The notes: generated by a model not told the origin, from the sequence alone. 64,000 nt of DNA from Oceanicaulis sp. (GCA_040112665.1 CP157796.1:2815501-2879500), one strand, 5' to 3'. Numbered from the stretch's first letter, positions 17,324-26,823 are shown. Program-made: numbers and translations.

Positions 17324-18175
17324 TCAATCGCGCATGGCGCGCACGCCCGCCCTCGGGCCTTCATACGCCACGCTCGACGCTGCGACGCGGGCGGCGGCTT
17401 CGAGCGCCGGCTCGACGTCCCGCCCCGCGGCGAAGCGGAAATACGCATAGGCGCCGTGAAACACGTCCCCTGCGGCGAGCGTGTCGACCGCCTCGACCTG
17501 CGGCGGCCTGACCGATCCGGAGCGGCCGTCCGCACCTTTCCAGACGATCGGGCCAGCGTCGGCGGTGACTGCGGCCAGCGATGCGCCGCGCGCGAGCAGC
17601 GCAGCGATCACCTCGCTCTCATCGCGGATCGCAAAGGCCGACGACGCGATCGTTTCGGTGGCGAGCCGTGTGAGCGCGTCCATGCCCGGCTTCCAGCTGC
17701 CCGCATCGAGCAGCACAGGCTTTCCGGCGTCGCGAAACGCGCGCGCGATCCCGGTCGCCGCCTCGGGCAGCTGACCGTCGATCAAAAGCGCGTCGAAGTC
17801 CGCCGGGTCGGGCAGGCTTTCACGCCATCGCTCAGGGCTTTCGGTCTGCGGCGGCGACCAGATGGTCCGCCCGCCACCGGGCGTCAGCGCGACGGAGGCG
17901 CAGGGCGCATCGCCCGTCGGCGCGCCGATCGGATGCAGACGCACGCCGTATTGCGCGGCTTCGGCGGTCACCGCGTCTGTCAGAGGCCCCGCGCCCAAGG
18001 CGCCGGCGTAGACGGCCTCGCCGCCCAGGATCGCGCAGGTGATCGCCGCGTTGAGCGCCGGTCCTCCGGCGGCGGTGTAGACACGCGCCGCCTTGGCCTT
18101 GGCGTTCTCGGCCGGAAGCGCGTTAAGCGCATAGACCATGTCGAAGGTGTGCCCGCCGAAAAACAGGATCGTCAT
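17324..18175 (-). CDS. PfkB-family (ribokinase-like) sugar kinase
   Basis: This 283-residue kinase has the N-terminal GGHTFDMVYAL start, an AAGGPALNAAITCAILGG substrate-binding region, and the PfkB signature 2 as DTLAAGDVFHGAYAY (catalytic Asp in AAGD). The signature has Ala where Gly is usual (DTxGAGD). This kind of protein phosphorylates a sugar or nucleoside with ATP. The substrate is not predictable here because no sugar operon is adjacent. It lies 72 bases downstream of tRNA-Thr's opposite flank and upstream of metG on the same strand as metG. Confidence 0.85.
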   Translation of the reverse strand: MTILFFGGHTFDMVYALNALPAENAKAKAARVYTAAGGPALNAAITCAILGGEAVYAGALGAGPLTDAVTAEAAQYGVRLHPIGAPTGDAPCASVALTPGGGRTIWSPPQTESPERWRESLPDPADFDALLIDGQLPEAATGIARAFRDAGKPVLLDAGSWKPGMDALTRLATETIASSAFAIRDESEVIAALLARGASLAAVTADAGPIVWKGADGRSGSVRPPQVEAVDTLAAGDVFHGAYAYFRFAAGRDVEPALEAAARVAASSVAYEGPRAGVRAMRD

Positions 18176-18279
18176 GAGGCCCTCCCCGCCGAAGGCTGAA
18201 CCGGCGCGGACGAAGCTTCAAGGCCGGTGCATCGGCGCGCTTGGCGCGCTCGCCCGCATCGCGTATCCATCGCCCGTCG

Positions 18280-18355
18280 GCCGGTTTAGCTCAGCTGGTA
18301 GAGCAGCGGTTTTGTAAACCGAAGGTCGGGGGTTCGAGTCCCTCAACCGGCGCCA
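18280..18355 (+). tRNA. tRNA-Thr (TGT)
   Basis: The cloverleaf has acceptor GCCGGTT/AACCGGC, D arm GCTC/GAGC, anticodon stem GCGGT/ACCGA with loop TTTGTAA (anticodon TGT), and T arm CGGGG-TTCGAGT-CCCTC. CCA is encoded. A T-rich stretch follows immediately. Confidence 0.95.
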
Positions 18356-18461
18356 TTTTTTCTGTTTTCCCCGAGCTTTAAGCCGTTGTGCAGACGGGCG
18401 GTCGCCCTTGCGAACCCTGCGGGTTCAAGTTTGCCCGCCCGCCTCAAACCGGATCGAACGT

Positions 18462-19100
18462 TCAGCTCTCTGAAGGCAAAGCGCTCCCCGGAACGGGAAG
18501 AGCTGCCACCGGCGACCAGAGCGCGCGCTGGCGCTCGAAGGCTTCGCGCGAGACCGCGAAATCGCCCATGGCGGGGTCGAAGAGATAGACCCGGTCCTCG
18601 TCGGCGTGCAGCACGACGAGATAATGGTTGGGCTCTCCGGTGACGTCCTCGCGCCACCAGGCGTGCACCAGCATGTCGCGATGGATGGGAGACAAGAGCG
18701 CCGTCATCCCGCGCGGGGTCGGCTTGTAGACGGGCAGGATCATCGGCCGGCGTCGGCCGGTATGCGTGACGAAATCGGCATAGTCCGGCCGGAAGCTGTA
18801 AAGCCGCCCGCCGCGCGCCTGCACGATCTCGGTCAGCTCGGCGAGCGTATATCCCGCCTCGCTGCCCGGGCGGGTCTCGGCGTAGACGGCGCGCTCGTCG
18901 AACGGCTCGCCCCAGGCGGAGAACGCGGTCGACAGCGCGGCGAGCCCGCAGGAATTCTCGAAATCCTGCCGGTCGAGCACCGTGGTCTCCGACAGCGCGG
19001 CGCGCTCCTCGGTGTAGCGCGGGGCGATGTAGGACATCGCGGCGCAGGCCTGCACAACCAGGCCGGCGGCGAGCGCCGCAACGAGCTTCGCAGGTCTCAT
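18462..19100 (-). CDS. C39-family peptidase lipoprotein
   Basis: This 212-residue protein has a lipoprotein signal peptide (lipobox VQAC, lipidated Cys19). The mature part is a papain-like C39-type peptidase: oxyanion Gln45 and nucleophile Cys51 in the Q-x5-C-G pattern (RQDFENSCGLAAL), His159 in NHYLVV, and Asp175 in LFDPAMG. There is no ABC transporter domain, so it is a stand-alone periplasmic or outer-membrane-tethered peptidase. It lies 72 bases downstream of a small exported peptide gene whose middle carries a textbook double-glycine leader, the usual C39 substrate. The FapD peptidase of amyloid systems is a known stand-alone C39-like parallel. A GGGAGGGG site precedes the ATG. Confidence 0.88.
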   Translation of the reverse strand: MRPAKLVAALAAGLVVQACAAMSYIAPRYTEERAALSETTVLDRQDFENSCGLAALSTAFSAWGEPFDERAVYAETRPGSEAGYTLAELTEIVQARGGRLYSFRPDYADFVTHTGRRRPMILPVYKPTPRGMTALLSPIHRDMLVHAWWREDVTGEPNHYLVVLHADEDRVYLFDPAMGDFAVSREAFERQRALWSPVAALPVPGSALPSES

Positions 19101-19172
19101 ATCCCCTCCCGGACAGGCGAAAACGCGACGCCGGGCGGCGCCGCGTCTTCAACTGTCACGCAACAGGCCTGA

Positions 19173-19436
19173 TCAGGCCGCCGCCACGATGGCCAGCACG
19201 ACGAGGCCGCCGATGATGATCCATTCGAGCCGGATGTCTTCCATCTGGCCGCCCTCGATCTCTTCGAGTTCGGCGGTCTCGACCTGTTCGGCCTCGAGCA
19301 TGGCGAGTTCGCTGGCGCTCAGCTCGACCGCGACGGTTTCGGTGTTCGCCTCGTCTTCGACGGGAGCCGTGGCGGCGAAGGACGGTGCGGCGCACAGGGC
19401 GCCCGTGGCGAGCGCGGCGATTACAGTCTTTTTCAT
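19173..19436 (-). CDS. Sec-exported small peptide with internal double-glycine leader
   Basis: This 87-residue peptide starts at the ATG at 19436, five bases after a strong GGAGGT site. Residues 1-21 are a Sec signal peptide ending PSFA. Residues 22-63 are very acidic and end in a double-glycine leader. Counting back from the second Gly (residue 63), there is Glu at -8, Leu at -7, Ile at -4, Gly at -2 and a hydrophobic Val at -12. The 24-residue tail (64-87) is a short charged stretch followed by a hydrophobic span containing IIIGGLVV. I infer cleavage after residue 63 by the C39 lipoprotein encoded next. The product's role (signal, bacteriocin, membrane or fibre subunit) is unknown. Confidence 0.82.
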   Translation of the reverse strand: MKKTVIAALATGALCAAPSFAATAPVEDEANTETVAVELSASELAMLEAEQVETAELEEIEGGQMEDIRLEWIIIGGLVVLAIVAAA

Positions 19437-19678
19437 GGTCACCTCCAATAAGAGAAGGTTAAAGCCTAGGAAGCCGCCGCGGTTCCCCTCAAGTGAATTC
19501 AGGAAATGACTTATTCGGCCAAGCGTTGGAACGAATTCAGCTTTTCTTGAAACCCCTTCTGCTTTGAGACCTTGGTTCAGCGCGCTCGCGGCGCGCGACG
19601 GCCGTTCGCTGGCTGCGATTTACACTTTTTGCAGCCGCTTGCCGCCCGGCCTGTCGCTCTGCCATAGTTTGTCCGGAC

Positions 19679-20467
19679 ATGAGCGAACTCAGCAGCGCCT
19701 ATTTCGCGACGGGACGGCCGGCCGATCTGGAAAGCGACCGGCTGCGGCGGCTCGACGCGTTCTACGCCGCGCCGACGCAGGACTGGCTCATGCGCACCGC
19801 GGGTCTCGCGCCGGGCATGAAGATCCTTGAAGCCGGCGCGGGCTCGGGCAGGATGCTGTCCTGGTTCGCGGCGCGGACCGGACCGTCCGGCGACGTGCTG
19901 GGGCTCGATCTCGACCTCGGCGCCGCCGCGCCGCCCGTCCCGCCTGTCCGGCACCTTCAGGCCGATCTTCACGCGCCCGCCGCCGAGCCGGAACGCTTCG
20001 ATCTGGTGTATGCGCGCCTGGTGCTGATGCATCTGTCCGATCCGCTCGCCGCGCTGAAAGCGCTGGCCGGCTGGCTGCGGCCGGGCGGCATGATCGCCAT
20101 CGCCGATCTCGACTGTTCGACCTGCGGACCCGAAGACCCGAACGCGCCGGGCATGAAAGCCTTCGCCGAGGCGCTGGATCGCGTGAGGGACGGCATGGCG
20201 CGGACCGGGCTGATGGACCCCGCCTTCGGTGCGCGCCTGCCGGAGCTTCTCGAGGAGGCCGGCTTCACCGACATCGCCGTCGAGCGGCACGAGCGGATCG
20301 TGGAAGGGGGCTCCGACTGGTCGATGTTTCAGGCGGAGAACAACCAGATGATCGCCCCGGCCGTGGGCGAAGCCGAAGCCGGGGAGACCGTGGCGCGGTT
20401 CATGAGCGCGCCCGGCCTGCGCTACCGCGATCAGACGCTGGTTTGCGTCACCGCCAGAAAATCCTGA
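19679..20467 (+). CDS. Class I SAM-dependent methyltransferase
   Basis: This 262-residue methyltransferase has motif I as ILEAGAGSGRM (residues about 49-59), an acidic residue ending the next strand in GLDLDLG, and motif IV near FDLVYARLVLMHL. It then has LRPGGMIAIADLDC, the post-motif typical of UbiE/small-molecule methyltransferases. No signal peptide or membrane segment is present. The substrate is unknown. It diverges from the peptide/C39 unit across a 242-base spacer that contains two short GAATTCA elements but no other gene I can see. Confidence 0.85.
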   Translation: MSELSSAYFATGRPADLESDRLRRLDAFYAAPTQDWLMRTAGLAPGMKILEAGAGSGRMLSWFAARTGPSGDVLGLDLDLGAAAPPVPPVRHLQADLHAPAAEPERFDLVYARLVLMHLSDPLAALKALAGWLRPGGMIAIADLDCSTCGPEDPNAPGMKAFAEALDRVRDGMARTGLMDPAFGARLPELLEEAGFTDIAVERHERIVEGGSDWSMFQAENNQMIAPAVGEAEAGETVARFMSAPGLRYRDQTLVCVTARKS

Positions 20468-20582
20468 CAGCGCTGGACGTCTGGCCGCTTCCGCCCCGCC
20501 TCGCGAAGTGAACGAACACTGGAACGGGCGGCCTCGGGGCTCGTTGCGCGAGATAAGTCCCGCAAGCCCCAGGAGCTCCCCC

Positions 20583-21584
20583 ATGTCCTCTCTCAAGCCG
20601 CTTTCAGAACAGACCGTGGTGATCACCGGCGCCAGCTCCGGCATCGGGCTGACCACCGCGAAAATGGCCGCCGAACGCGGCGCGAACGTGATCCTGGTCT
20701 CCCGAAACGGAGAGGCGCTCAAGGAAATCGCCGAGGAGATCACCGCCCAGGGCGGACGCGCGGACTGGGTGGAGGCCGATGTCGGCGTGCGCGACGAGGT
20801 CCGAAACGTCGTCTCAACCGTGATCGAACGCCATGGCGGGTTCGACACCTGGATCAACGACGCCGGGGTCGGCATCTACGCCACGCTCGAAGAGACCACC
20901 GACGAGGACCACGAGAAGATCTTCCAGACCAATTACTGGGGCGTGGTCTACGGTTCGACCGAAGCGCTGCCGCATCTGAAACAGCACGGCGGCGCGCTGA
21001 TCACGCTGGGCTCGATCAGCTCGGACATGCCTGCGCCGGTGCTCAGCGCCTACACCGCGTCAAAGCACGCGGTTAAGGGCTTCATCGATTCCCTGCGCAT
21101 GGAGCTGATCCACGAAAAGGCGCCGGTCTCGGTGAGCCTGATCAAGCCCAGCGGCATTCACACCCCGTTCGGCATCCGGGCGGAGAACTACGCCGACAAG
21201 CGGTCCAGGGTGCCGCTTCCGGTCTACCATCCCGAGCTTGTGGCCAAATCGATCCTGTACTGCGCCGAGCATGAGAAGCGCGAGATCATGATCGGGGAGT
21301 CCGGCGTGATCCAGACCACCACCGCCCAGCTCTTTCCCAGGCTGGCCGACAAGATGTTCTCGAGCCTGTTCTACAAGATGGCCTACGAGAACCGCGCGCC
21401 GCGCGGTTCGGCGAACCTGCACGAACCCGGCAACGAAGGCATGAGGCTGGGCGACCAGGACGATCCCGCAATCAGGTTCAGCCCCGCGACCGAGCTTCAG
21501 ATGAGGCCCGGCGCGAAATGGGCGCTGATCGGCGGCGGATTGCTGGCCGCAGGCTGGCTGATGAACCGCCGCGCGAACGCTTGA
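20583..21584 (+). CDS. Short-chain dehydrogenase with C-terminal extension
   Basis: This 333-residue SDR oxidoreductase has the cofactor motif TGASSGIG near residue 17 and the active-site triad with Ser in LGSISS and YTASK. It is longer than classical 250-residue SDRs because of a C-terminal extension ending in a hydrophobic helix (WALIGGGLLAAGWLMN), which may anchor it to the membrane. The ATG at 20583 has an AGGAG site; a longer upstream frame lacks one. Substrate is unknown. It ends six bases from the convergent RND permease. Confidence 0.88.
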   Translation: MSSLKPLSEQTVVITGASSGIGLTTAKMAAERGANVILVSRNGEALKEIAEEITAQGGRADWVEADVGVRDEVRNVVSTVIERHGGFDTWINDAGVGIYATLEETTDEDHEKIFQTNYWGVVYGSTEALPHLKQHGGALITLGSISSDMPAPVLSAYTASKHAVKGFIDSLRMELIHEKAPVSVSLIKPSGIHTPFGIRAENYADKRSRVPLPVYHPELVAKSILYCAEHEKREIMIGESGVIQTTTAQLFPRLADKMFSSLFYKMAYENRAPRGSANLHEPGNEGMRLGDQDDPAIRFSPATELQMRPGAKWALIGGGLLAAGWLMNRRANA

Positions 21585-21589
21585 CGCTC

Positions 21590-24500
21590 CTACTCCGCAG
21601 GCGCTCCGCCACCCGTTTCCGGGCTCGCGGCGGCGCCGGCGTCGGTGGAGGTTTCCGCCTCTTTCTCCAGCCGGCGCGTCATCCAGTTGGGCGTCTTGGT
21701 GTACTTGCCCGCGGCGGCGTAGGCGGCGGGCACGACGAACAGCGTGAACAACGTCGCGACCATCACGCCGGTGAAGATGACCACCCCGATCGTGATCCGG
21801 CTTTCAGAGCCCGGCCCCACGGCGAGCACCAGCGGCAGCGCGCCGATGGCGGTGGACACCCCGGTCATCAGGATCGGGCGCAGACGCACCGTCGCCGCTT
21901 CCAGCGTGGCTTCGAGCACGTCCATCCCCTCCTCGCGCAGCTGGTTGGCGAATTCGACGACCAGAATGCCGTTCTTCGCCGCCAGGCCTATGAGGATGAT
22001 CAGGCCGATCTGGGAATAGATGTTCAGGCTCGACCCGGCCATGTAGAGCCCGAACAGCCCGCCTGCGACCGCGAGCGGCACGGTCAGCATGATCAGGGCG
22101 GGCTGGATGAGGCTCTCGAACTGCGCGGCCAGCACCAGGAAGACGATCAGAAGCGCCATGCCGAAGGCGAAGAGCACGGCGCGGTTGGCGTCCAGGAACT
22201 CCTTAGCGCCGCCGAGATAGGTCGAGCCCACTTCCGGCGGCAGCTCGGCCTGCGCCCAGCTGTCGAGCCAGGCGACCGCCTCGCCGAGCGTATAGTCCTC
22301 GGTGAGCGTCGCGTTGACCGAGATGGCGCGCTGGCGGTTCACCCGGTTTCTCTCCGCCGCCTCGCCGACCTCGCGCAGGGTGACAAGGTTGGACAGCGGG
22401 ATCAGCTCGCCTGAACCGGCGCGCACGTAAAGGGTCTCGAGATCGTCGGGATTGGACCGGTCCGCGCGCCGGTTCTCCAGGATCACGTTATAGGCTTCGC
22501 CCCGGTCGATGAACTGGCCGACCCGGCGCGAGCCCAGATGGGTCTGAAGCGTCCGGCTGATGTCGGTGACTGCGACGCCCAGCGATGCGGCCCGCTCGCG
22601 ATCGATGTCGACGACCAGGCGCGGCGTGGTCGGCTCGTAATCGGTGCGCGGGCGCTGGAGGCCGGCATTGTTCTGGTTGATGTCTTCGATCAGCTGGCGC
22701 GCATAGGCGTAGAGCACGTCGTACTCCGGCCCCTGCAGGACGAACTCGACGTCGTCTCCGCCGCCCCCGCCGCCGAACGAGCCGCGCATGGAGGCGAAGG
22801 CGCGCACGCCGGTGAGCTGGCCGAGATCGCGGTTGATGTCGGCCATGATCTCTTCGCCCGGCCGGCGCTCGTCCCAGGGGACCATGGTGCCGATCACGAG
22901 ACCCGAGGAGAAGCTCGATCCGCCGCCGAAACCCGGCGCGACCACCAGGACGCGCTGCAGCTCGCCGGCCTCGAGATAGTCGAGCATGATGTCCTCGACC
23001 TCGTCGGCCTGCTCGGCGAGATAGTCGAAGCTCGCGCCTTCAGGGGCGGAATACCGGCCGAAGAAGGAGCCGCGATCCTCCGGCGGCGTCAGCTCGCCGG
23101 GCAGCCGGTCGAACATGAACCAGGCGCCGGCGACCGACAGCAGCACCAGCGGAATGACGCTCGCAGGCTGCTTGAGCACGATTTCGAGGCTTTCGCGATA
23201 GCGCTCCCGCGTCCAGCCTACGCCCGCCTGCACCCAGCGCGCCGGACCGCGCGCTTCTTTCGAGAGCGTCAGCAGCTTGGACGTCATCATCGGGCTCAGC
23301 GTCAGAGCCACGAAGCTCGACAGCACGACCGCGCCGGTGATGGTCACCGCAAGCTCGGTGAAGATCCGGCCGATGAGGCCGGGCAGGAAGATCAGCGGCA
23401 CGAACACCGCGACCAGCGTCGCCGTCGTCGCCACCACCGCGAAGAAGACCTGCCGGCCGCCCCTTAACGAGGCGAGCGCGGGCGGTTCGCCCAGATCGAC
23501 CCGGCGCTGGATGTTTTCCAGCACGACGATGGAGTCGTCGACCACCAGCCCGATGGTCAGCACCAGGGCGAGCAGGGTCAGGATGTTGATCGAAAACCCG
23601 AAGGCGGCGAGCACGGCGAACGTGCCGATCAGGCAGACCGGCACGACCGCGGCGGGGATCACCGCGGCCCGGAAGCTGCCCAGGAACAGATAGATCGTCA
23701 GCACCACGAAGGTCGCCGCGACCAGAAGCGTGCGCCAGACCTCTCGGATGGATTCCTTGATGAAGACCGTGTCGTCGCTCGCGGCGATCAGCTCCATGCC
23801 CTCGGGAAGCTGGGGCATGAGCCGCTCGGCCTCGGCGCGGATGCCGTCGGCGACGGCGACCGAGTTCGCCTTGGATTGCCGCACGAAACCGATGCCGATC
23901 ATGTTCTGACCGTTGCCGCGGAAGACCGAGCGCGTCTCCTCGGCGGTGAGTTCGACGTCGGCGACTTCCTGAAGGCGGATCACATGCCCGTCCGCGCCCT
24001 CGCGAACCGGAAGACGTTCGAAGGCTTCGGGCGTGGAGAACAGGCGCTCGACGCGGACGAAAAGCTGGTTGTCGGCGGTCTCGACCGCGCCGCCGGGCGC
24101 CTCGACGTTCTCGGTGCGCAGCGCGCTTTCGATTTCGGCCACCGTGATGCCGCGCGCGGCCATCGCTTCAGGATCGAGCCAGATGCGCATCGCGTAGCGG
24201 CGAGACCCGCCCACCCGCACCGCGGCCACCCCGTCCACCACGGAGAACCGGTCGACGATATTGCGTTCGGCGTAGTCGGTGAGCTCCTCGCTCGTCATCC
24301 GGTCAGACAGCAGATTGTACCAGATGAAGGGCCGCGCATCGCTGTCCTGCTTGGCGACCTGGACCTCTTCGACATCCTCGGGCAGGCGCGGACGCACCCG
24401 GCTGATCGCGTCGCGCACGTCGTTGGCGGCCGCTTCGATGTCGCGATTGAGGGTGAAGGTGATCGTGACGTCGCTTTCCCCGTCCTCGGACTGGGAGGTG

Positions 24501-24739
24501 ATCGTCTCAACCCCGTCGATGCCCGACAGAGCGTCCTCGATGACCTGAGTGACGCGGTTTTCGACCACTTCGGCGTTCGCGCCCGGATAGGCCGCTTCGA
24601 CCGAGACGATCGGCCGGTCGACATCGGGCAGCTCGCGCAGCGGCAGGCCGCGCAGCCCCAGAACGCCGAACACGACGATCAGCGCGCTCACCACGAAGGC
24701 GAGCACTGGGCGGCGGACGGCGACGTCTGACAGCGTCAT
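21590..24739 (-). CDS. RND multidrug efflux permease (HAE1/AcrB type)
   Basis: This 1049-residue inner-membrane proton antiporter has the RND layout: an N-terminal helix, a large periplasmic loop, transmembrane helices 2-6, a second periplasmic loop, then helices 8-12. Helix 4 carries the proton-relay aspartates in VDDSIVVLENI, and the late GLAAKNGILVVEFA motif is typical. It works with the periplasmic adaptor encoded 12 bases upstream, and would need an outer-membrane channel. No TolC homologue lies nearby. No local TetR regulator is visible. Confidence 0.94.
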   Translation of the reverse strand: MTLSDVAVRRPVLAFVVSALIVVFGVLGLRGLPLRELPDVDRPIVSVEAAYPGANAEVVENRVTQVIEDALSGIDGVETITSQSEDGESDVTITFTLNRDIEAAANDVRDAISRVRPRLPEDVEEVQVAKQDSDARPFIWYNLLSDRMTSEELTDYAERNIVDRFSVVDGVAAVRVGGSRRYAMRIWLDPEAMAARGITVAEIESALRTENVEAPGGAVETADNQLFVRVERLFSTPEAFERLPVREGADGHVIRLQEVADVELTAEETRSVFRGNGQNMIGIGFVRQSKANSVAVADGIRAEAERLMPQLPEGMELIAASDDTVFIKESIREVWRTLLVAATFVVLTIYLFLGSFRAAVIPAAVVPVCLIGTFAVLAAFGFSINILTLLALVLTIGLVVDDSIVVLENIQRRVDLGEPPALASLRGGRQVFFAVVATTATLVAVFVPLIFLPGLIGRIFTELAVTITGAVVLSSFVALTLSPMMTSKLLTLSKEARGPARWVQAGVGWTRERYRESLEIVLKQPASVIPLVLLSVAGAWFMFDRLPGELTPPEDRGSFFGRYSAPEGASFDYLAEQADEVEDIMLDYLEAGELQRVLVVAPGFGGGSSFSSGLVIGTMVPWDERRPGEEIMADINRDLGQLTGVRAFASMRGSFGGGGGGDDVEFVLQGPEYDVLYAYARQLIEDINQNNAGLQRPRTDYEPTTPRLVVDIDRERAASLGVAVTDISRTLQTHLGSRRVGQFIDRGEAYNVILENRRADRSNPDDLETLYVRAGSGELIPLSNLVTLREVGEAAERNRVNRQRAISVNATLTEDYTLGEAVAWLDSWAQAELPPEVGSTYLGGAKEFLDANRAVLFAFGMALLIVFLVLAAQFESLIQPALIMLTVPLAVAGGLFGLYMAGSSLNIYSQIGLIILIGLAAKNGILVVEFANQLREEGMDVLEATLEAATVRLRPILMTGVSTAIGALPLVLAVGPGSESRITIGVVIFTGVMVATLFTLFVVPAAYAAAGKYTKTPNWMTRRLEKEAETSTDAGAAASPETGGGAPAE

Positions 24740-24751
24740 GGCGCGCGCCTC

Positions 24752-25876
24752 CTAGCCGGCCGACGCGGCGGTGGCGGGCCCGGCGGAGGGCGAACCGCCC
24801 TCCTCGTTCCGGCGCGGTTCGGGAATGCTCACCGGCGCGCCGTCGGTGAGGCGGTGCACGCCTTGCGCGACGATGCGACGGCCGGCCTCGAGCCCGGAGA
24901 CCACCTCGATCATGGAGTCCGAACGCCGGCCCAGCTCGACTTCGTGGCGGACGGCGCTGAGTCCGCGCTCGCCGTCTTCGATCACGAACACGAAGGCGCT
25001 TTCGTCCAGCCTGACGATCGCGGATCCGGGCACGGCGAGCCGCTGACGCACGTCGCGGCGCATCTCGACGGTCATCAGCATGCCCGGCATCAGCCGGCCG
25101 TCGGCGTTGTCGATCATGGCGCGCACGGTGACCGCGCGGGTGGCCGGGTCGATGCGGGAGTCGATCGTCTCGACCTCGCCGCGGAACACGTCGTCGGGCC
25201 AGGCCGAAGCGCGGGCCTCGACTTCAAGCCCCGGTTCGATCACCGCCAGGAAGCGCTCGGGCACGGTGAAGTCGAGCTTGATCACGCTGGTGTCGTCGAG
25301 TTCGGCGATCACGTCGCCCGGGCGGACGAGCTCGCCGACCGAAACGTTGCGCAGGCCCACCACGCCGGAGAACGGCGCGCGGATGATCCGGTCCGCGACG
25401 CGGGCTTCGATGGCGTTGACCCGGGCGCGGGCGCGCTCCACCGCGCCGACCGCTTCATCGAGCCGCGAACGCGGGGCGACGCCGCGCTCAGTCAGATCAC
25501 GGATGCGCTCCACCTCGCGCGTCGTCTCGCGCAGCGTGGCGCGCGCTTCGGACAGGCCCGCCGCCTCTTCGGCGTCGGCCAGTTCGACCAGGATCTGGCC
25601 AGCCTCCACGCGCTGACCGGAATCGAAATCGAGCCGGGCGATGACATCGGAGACCTTCGCGGTGATCGTCACGCTTTCATTCGCGCGCGCCGTGCCCAGC
25701 GCCTCGACGATGTCGGCGAACTCGACCGTGTCGACCTCGTAGACCGCCACTGGCGTTTCGCGCCCGCCCCAGCCGCCGCCCTGCGCTCCCTGATCAGACA
25801 GGGTGCGCCAGAGCACGGCGAGCGTCATGGCCGCAAACACCGCGGCGACGATCAGAATGAATAAAACGCGGCGCAT
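24752..25876 (-). CDS. RND efflux periplasmic adaptor subunit (membrane fusion protein)
   Basis: This 374-residue adaptor has an N-terminal membrane anchor (FILIVAAVFAAMTLAVLW). A biotinyl-lipoyl half begins at SVTITAKVSDVI, an alpha-hairpin is rich in charged residues, and the second half has the SPVAG-like RIIRAPFSGVVGLRNV motif. A beta-barrel and membrane-proximal domain follow. It bridges the RND permease to an outer-membrane channel. I chose the ATG at 25876 rather than an upstream ATG because it opens directly with the anchor and has a GGAG-like site. The permease follows after 12 bases. Confidence 0.92.
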   Translation of the reverse strand: MRRVLFILIVAAVFAAMTLAVLWRTLSDQGAQGGGWGGRETPVAVYEVDTVEFADIVEALGTARANESVTITAKVSDVIARLDFDSGQRVEAGQILVELADAEEAAGLSEARATLRETTREVERIRDLTERGVAPRSRLDEAVGAVERARARVNAIEARVADRIIRAPFSGVVGLRNVSVGELVRPGDVIAELDDTSVIKLDFTVPERFLAVIEPGLEVEARASAWPDDVFRGEVETIDSRIDPATRAVTVRAMIDNADGRLMPGMLMTVEMRRDVRQRLAVPGSAIVRLDESAFVFVIEDGERGLSAVRHEVELGRRSDSMIEVVSGLEAGRRIVAQGVHRLTDGAPVSIPEPRRNEEGGSPSAGPATAASAG

Positions 25877-25953
25877 AGGCTGTCTCCGCTCGATATGCGC
25901 TCGGATATGAAACGTTTTTATGGAAAAGCAAAGCCGGGCGGCGAACCGGGCCT

Positions 25954-26745
25954 TCAGAACTTCCGCCACAGCGCGATGCCGAACGCACGTTCCTCGGCCA
26001 TGCCGTCGCTGAGCACGGTGGTGAGGCCTGAGAACTGGATCCGGGCGCGGCGGCTGATCGGATAGGCCAGTGAAATCTGCGCTCTATGGCCGGAATAACG
26101 CCCGATCGGGCCCGGCGCGGAGCCGTCCGACCAGACCGAATAGGTCTGCAGATAGATCCAGACCTCGCCGTAGCGCCGCCCGCAAGCCAGATCGAGGCGG
26201 ACCTCGTCGACCGGCTCGCCGCGCCTGTTGCGCCAGCCCGCCGAACCGGCCGCGAAGCCGCGGCTCCCGAACGAGCGGCCGGCCTGAAGGCGCAGATCGA
26301 TATCGCCTTCGCCTTCGCCGAAATGAAGATTGGTGCCGTTCTCACCCGAGCCGGGCAGGCCCGCCGCGCCTTGCACAGCGAAGGACCAGGGCCCGCGCCG
26401 GGCGAGCCTCACGCGTGCGCCGGCCTCAAGACCGCCCAGGCCGTAGGCCGGCGTGGCGATCGAGGACGGCGCATCGGGATCTAACGAAATCGTGATCTCG
26501 CCGCTGCGCATTTCCTGCAGCGCGCCCCGGCCGATCAGCGTGATCCGGTCGGTCAGGCCGTATTCGAGATAGAGCGAGTACTCGGTCTTCAGAAGATCGG
26601 GCCCGGCCTCGGTGTCGAGCCGATGCAGCCCGACCGCGGTGATGGCGAGCCCCTCGCCCGCTTCGCGCGTCCAGCCCTGCGCGGCGGCGGCTCCTCCATG
26701 AAGCCCGCTCGTCAGCACAAGCATCGCCAGAACCAACGCGCGCAT
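25954..26745 (-). CDS. Predicted outer-membrane beta-barrel protein
   Basis: This 263-residue protein has a Sec signal peptide (cleavage near GAAAAQ) and a mature part of alternating amphipathic strands, for example YSLYLEYGLTDRITLIGRGA and RIQFSGLTTVLSDG. It ends in a terminal aromatic residue (WRKF), the classic outer-membrane assembly signal. It lies upstream of the efflux adaptor on the same strand with a 77-base gap. Its length and the absence of coiled coil rule against a TolC-like channel. A DUF-type barrel of unknown function is the best description. Confidence 0.75.
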   Translation of the reverse strand: MRALVLAMLVLTSGLHGGAAAAQGWTREAGEGLAITAVGLHRLDTEAGPDLLKTEYSLYLEYGLTDRITLIGRGALQEMRSGEITISLDPDAPSSIATPAYGLGGLEAGARVRLARRGPWSFAVQGAAGLPGSGENGTNLHFGEGEGDIDLRLQAGRSFGSRGFAAGSAGWRNRRGEPVDEVRLDLACGRRYGEVWIYLQTYSVWSDGSAPGPIGRYSGHRAQISLAYPISRRARIQFSGLTTVLSDGMAEERAFGIALWRKF

Positions 26746-26823
26746 ACCCGCCCCCTGTCAGGACGGGCATGAAACACGCCTCAGGCGCGATATGTCGAGT
26801 CTGATTTCGCCTTTGAGGCTATA

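Noticed and set aside
19679..20467. The class I methyltransferase as the missing EgtD
   Set aside because: It lacks the length and the histidine-binding features of EgtD (about 320 residues) and lies 7 kb from egtB. It looks like a generic UbiE-type enzyme.
25954..26745. Outer-membrane barrel as a TolC-like exit channel for the RND pump
   Set aside because: It is only 263 residues, with no coiled-coil or TolC pattern, and its strands suggest a simple barrel.
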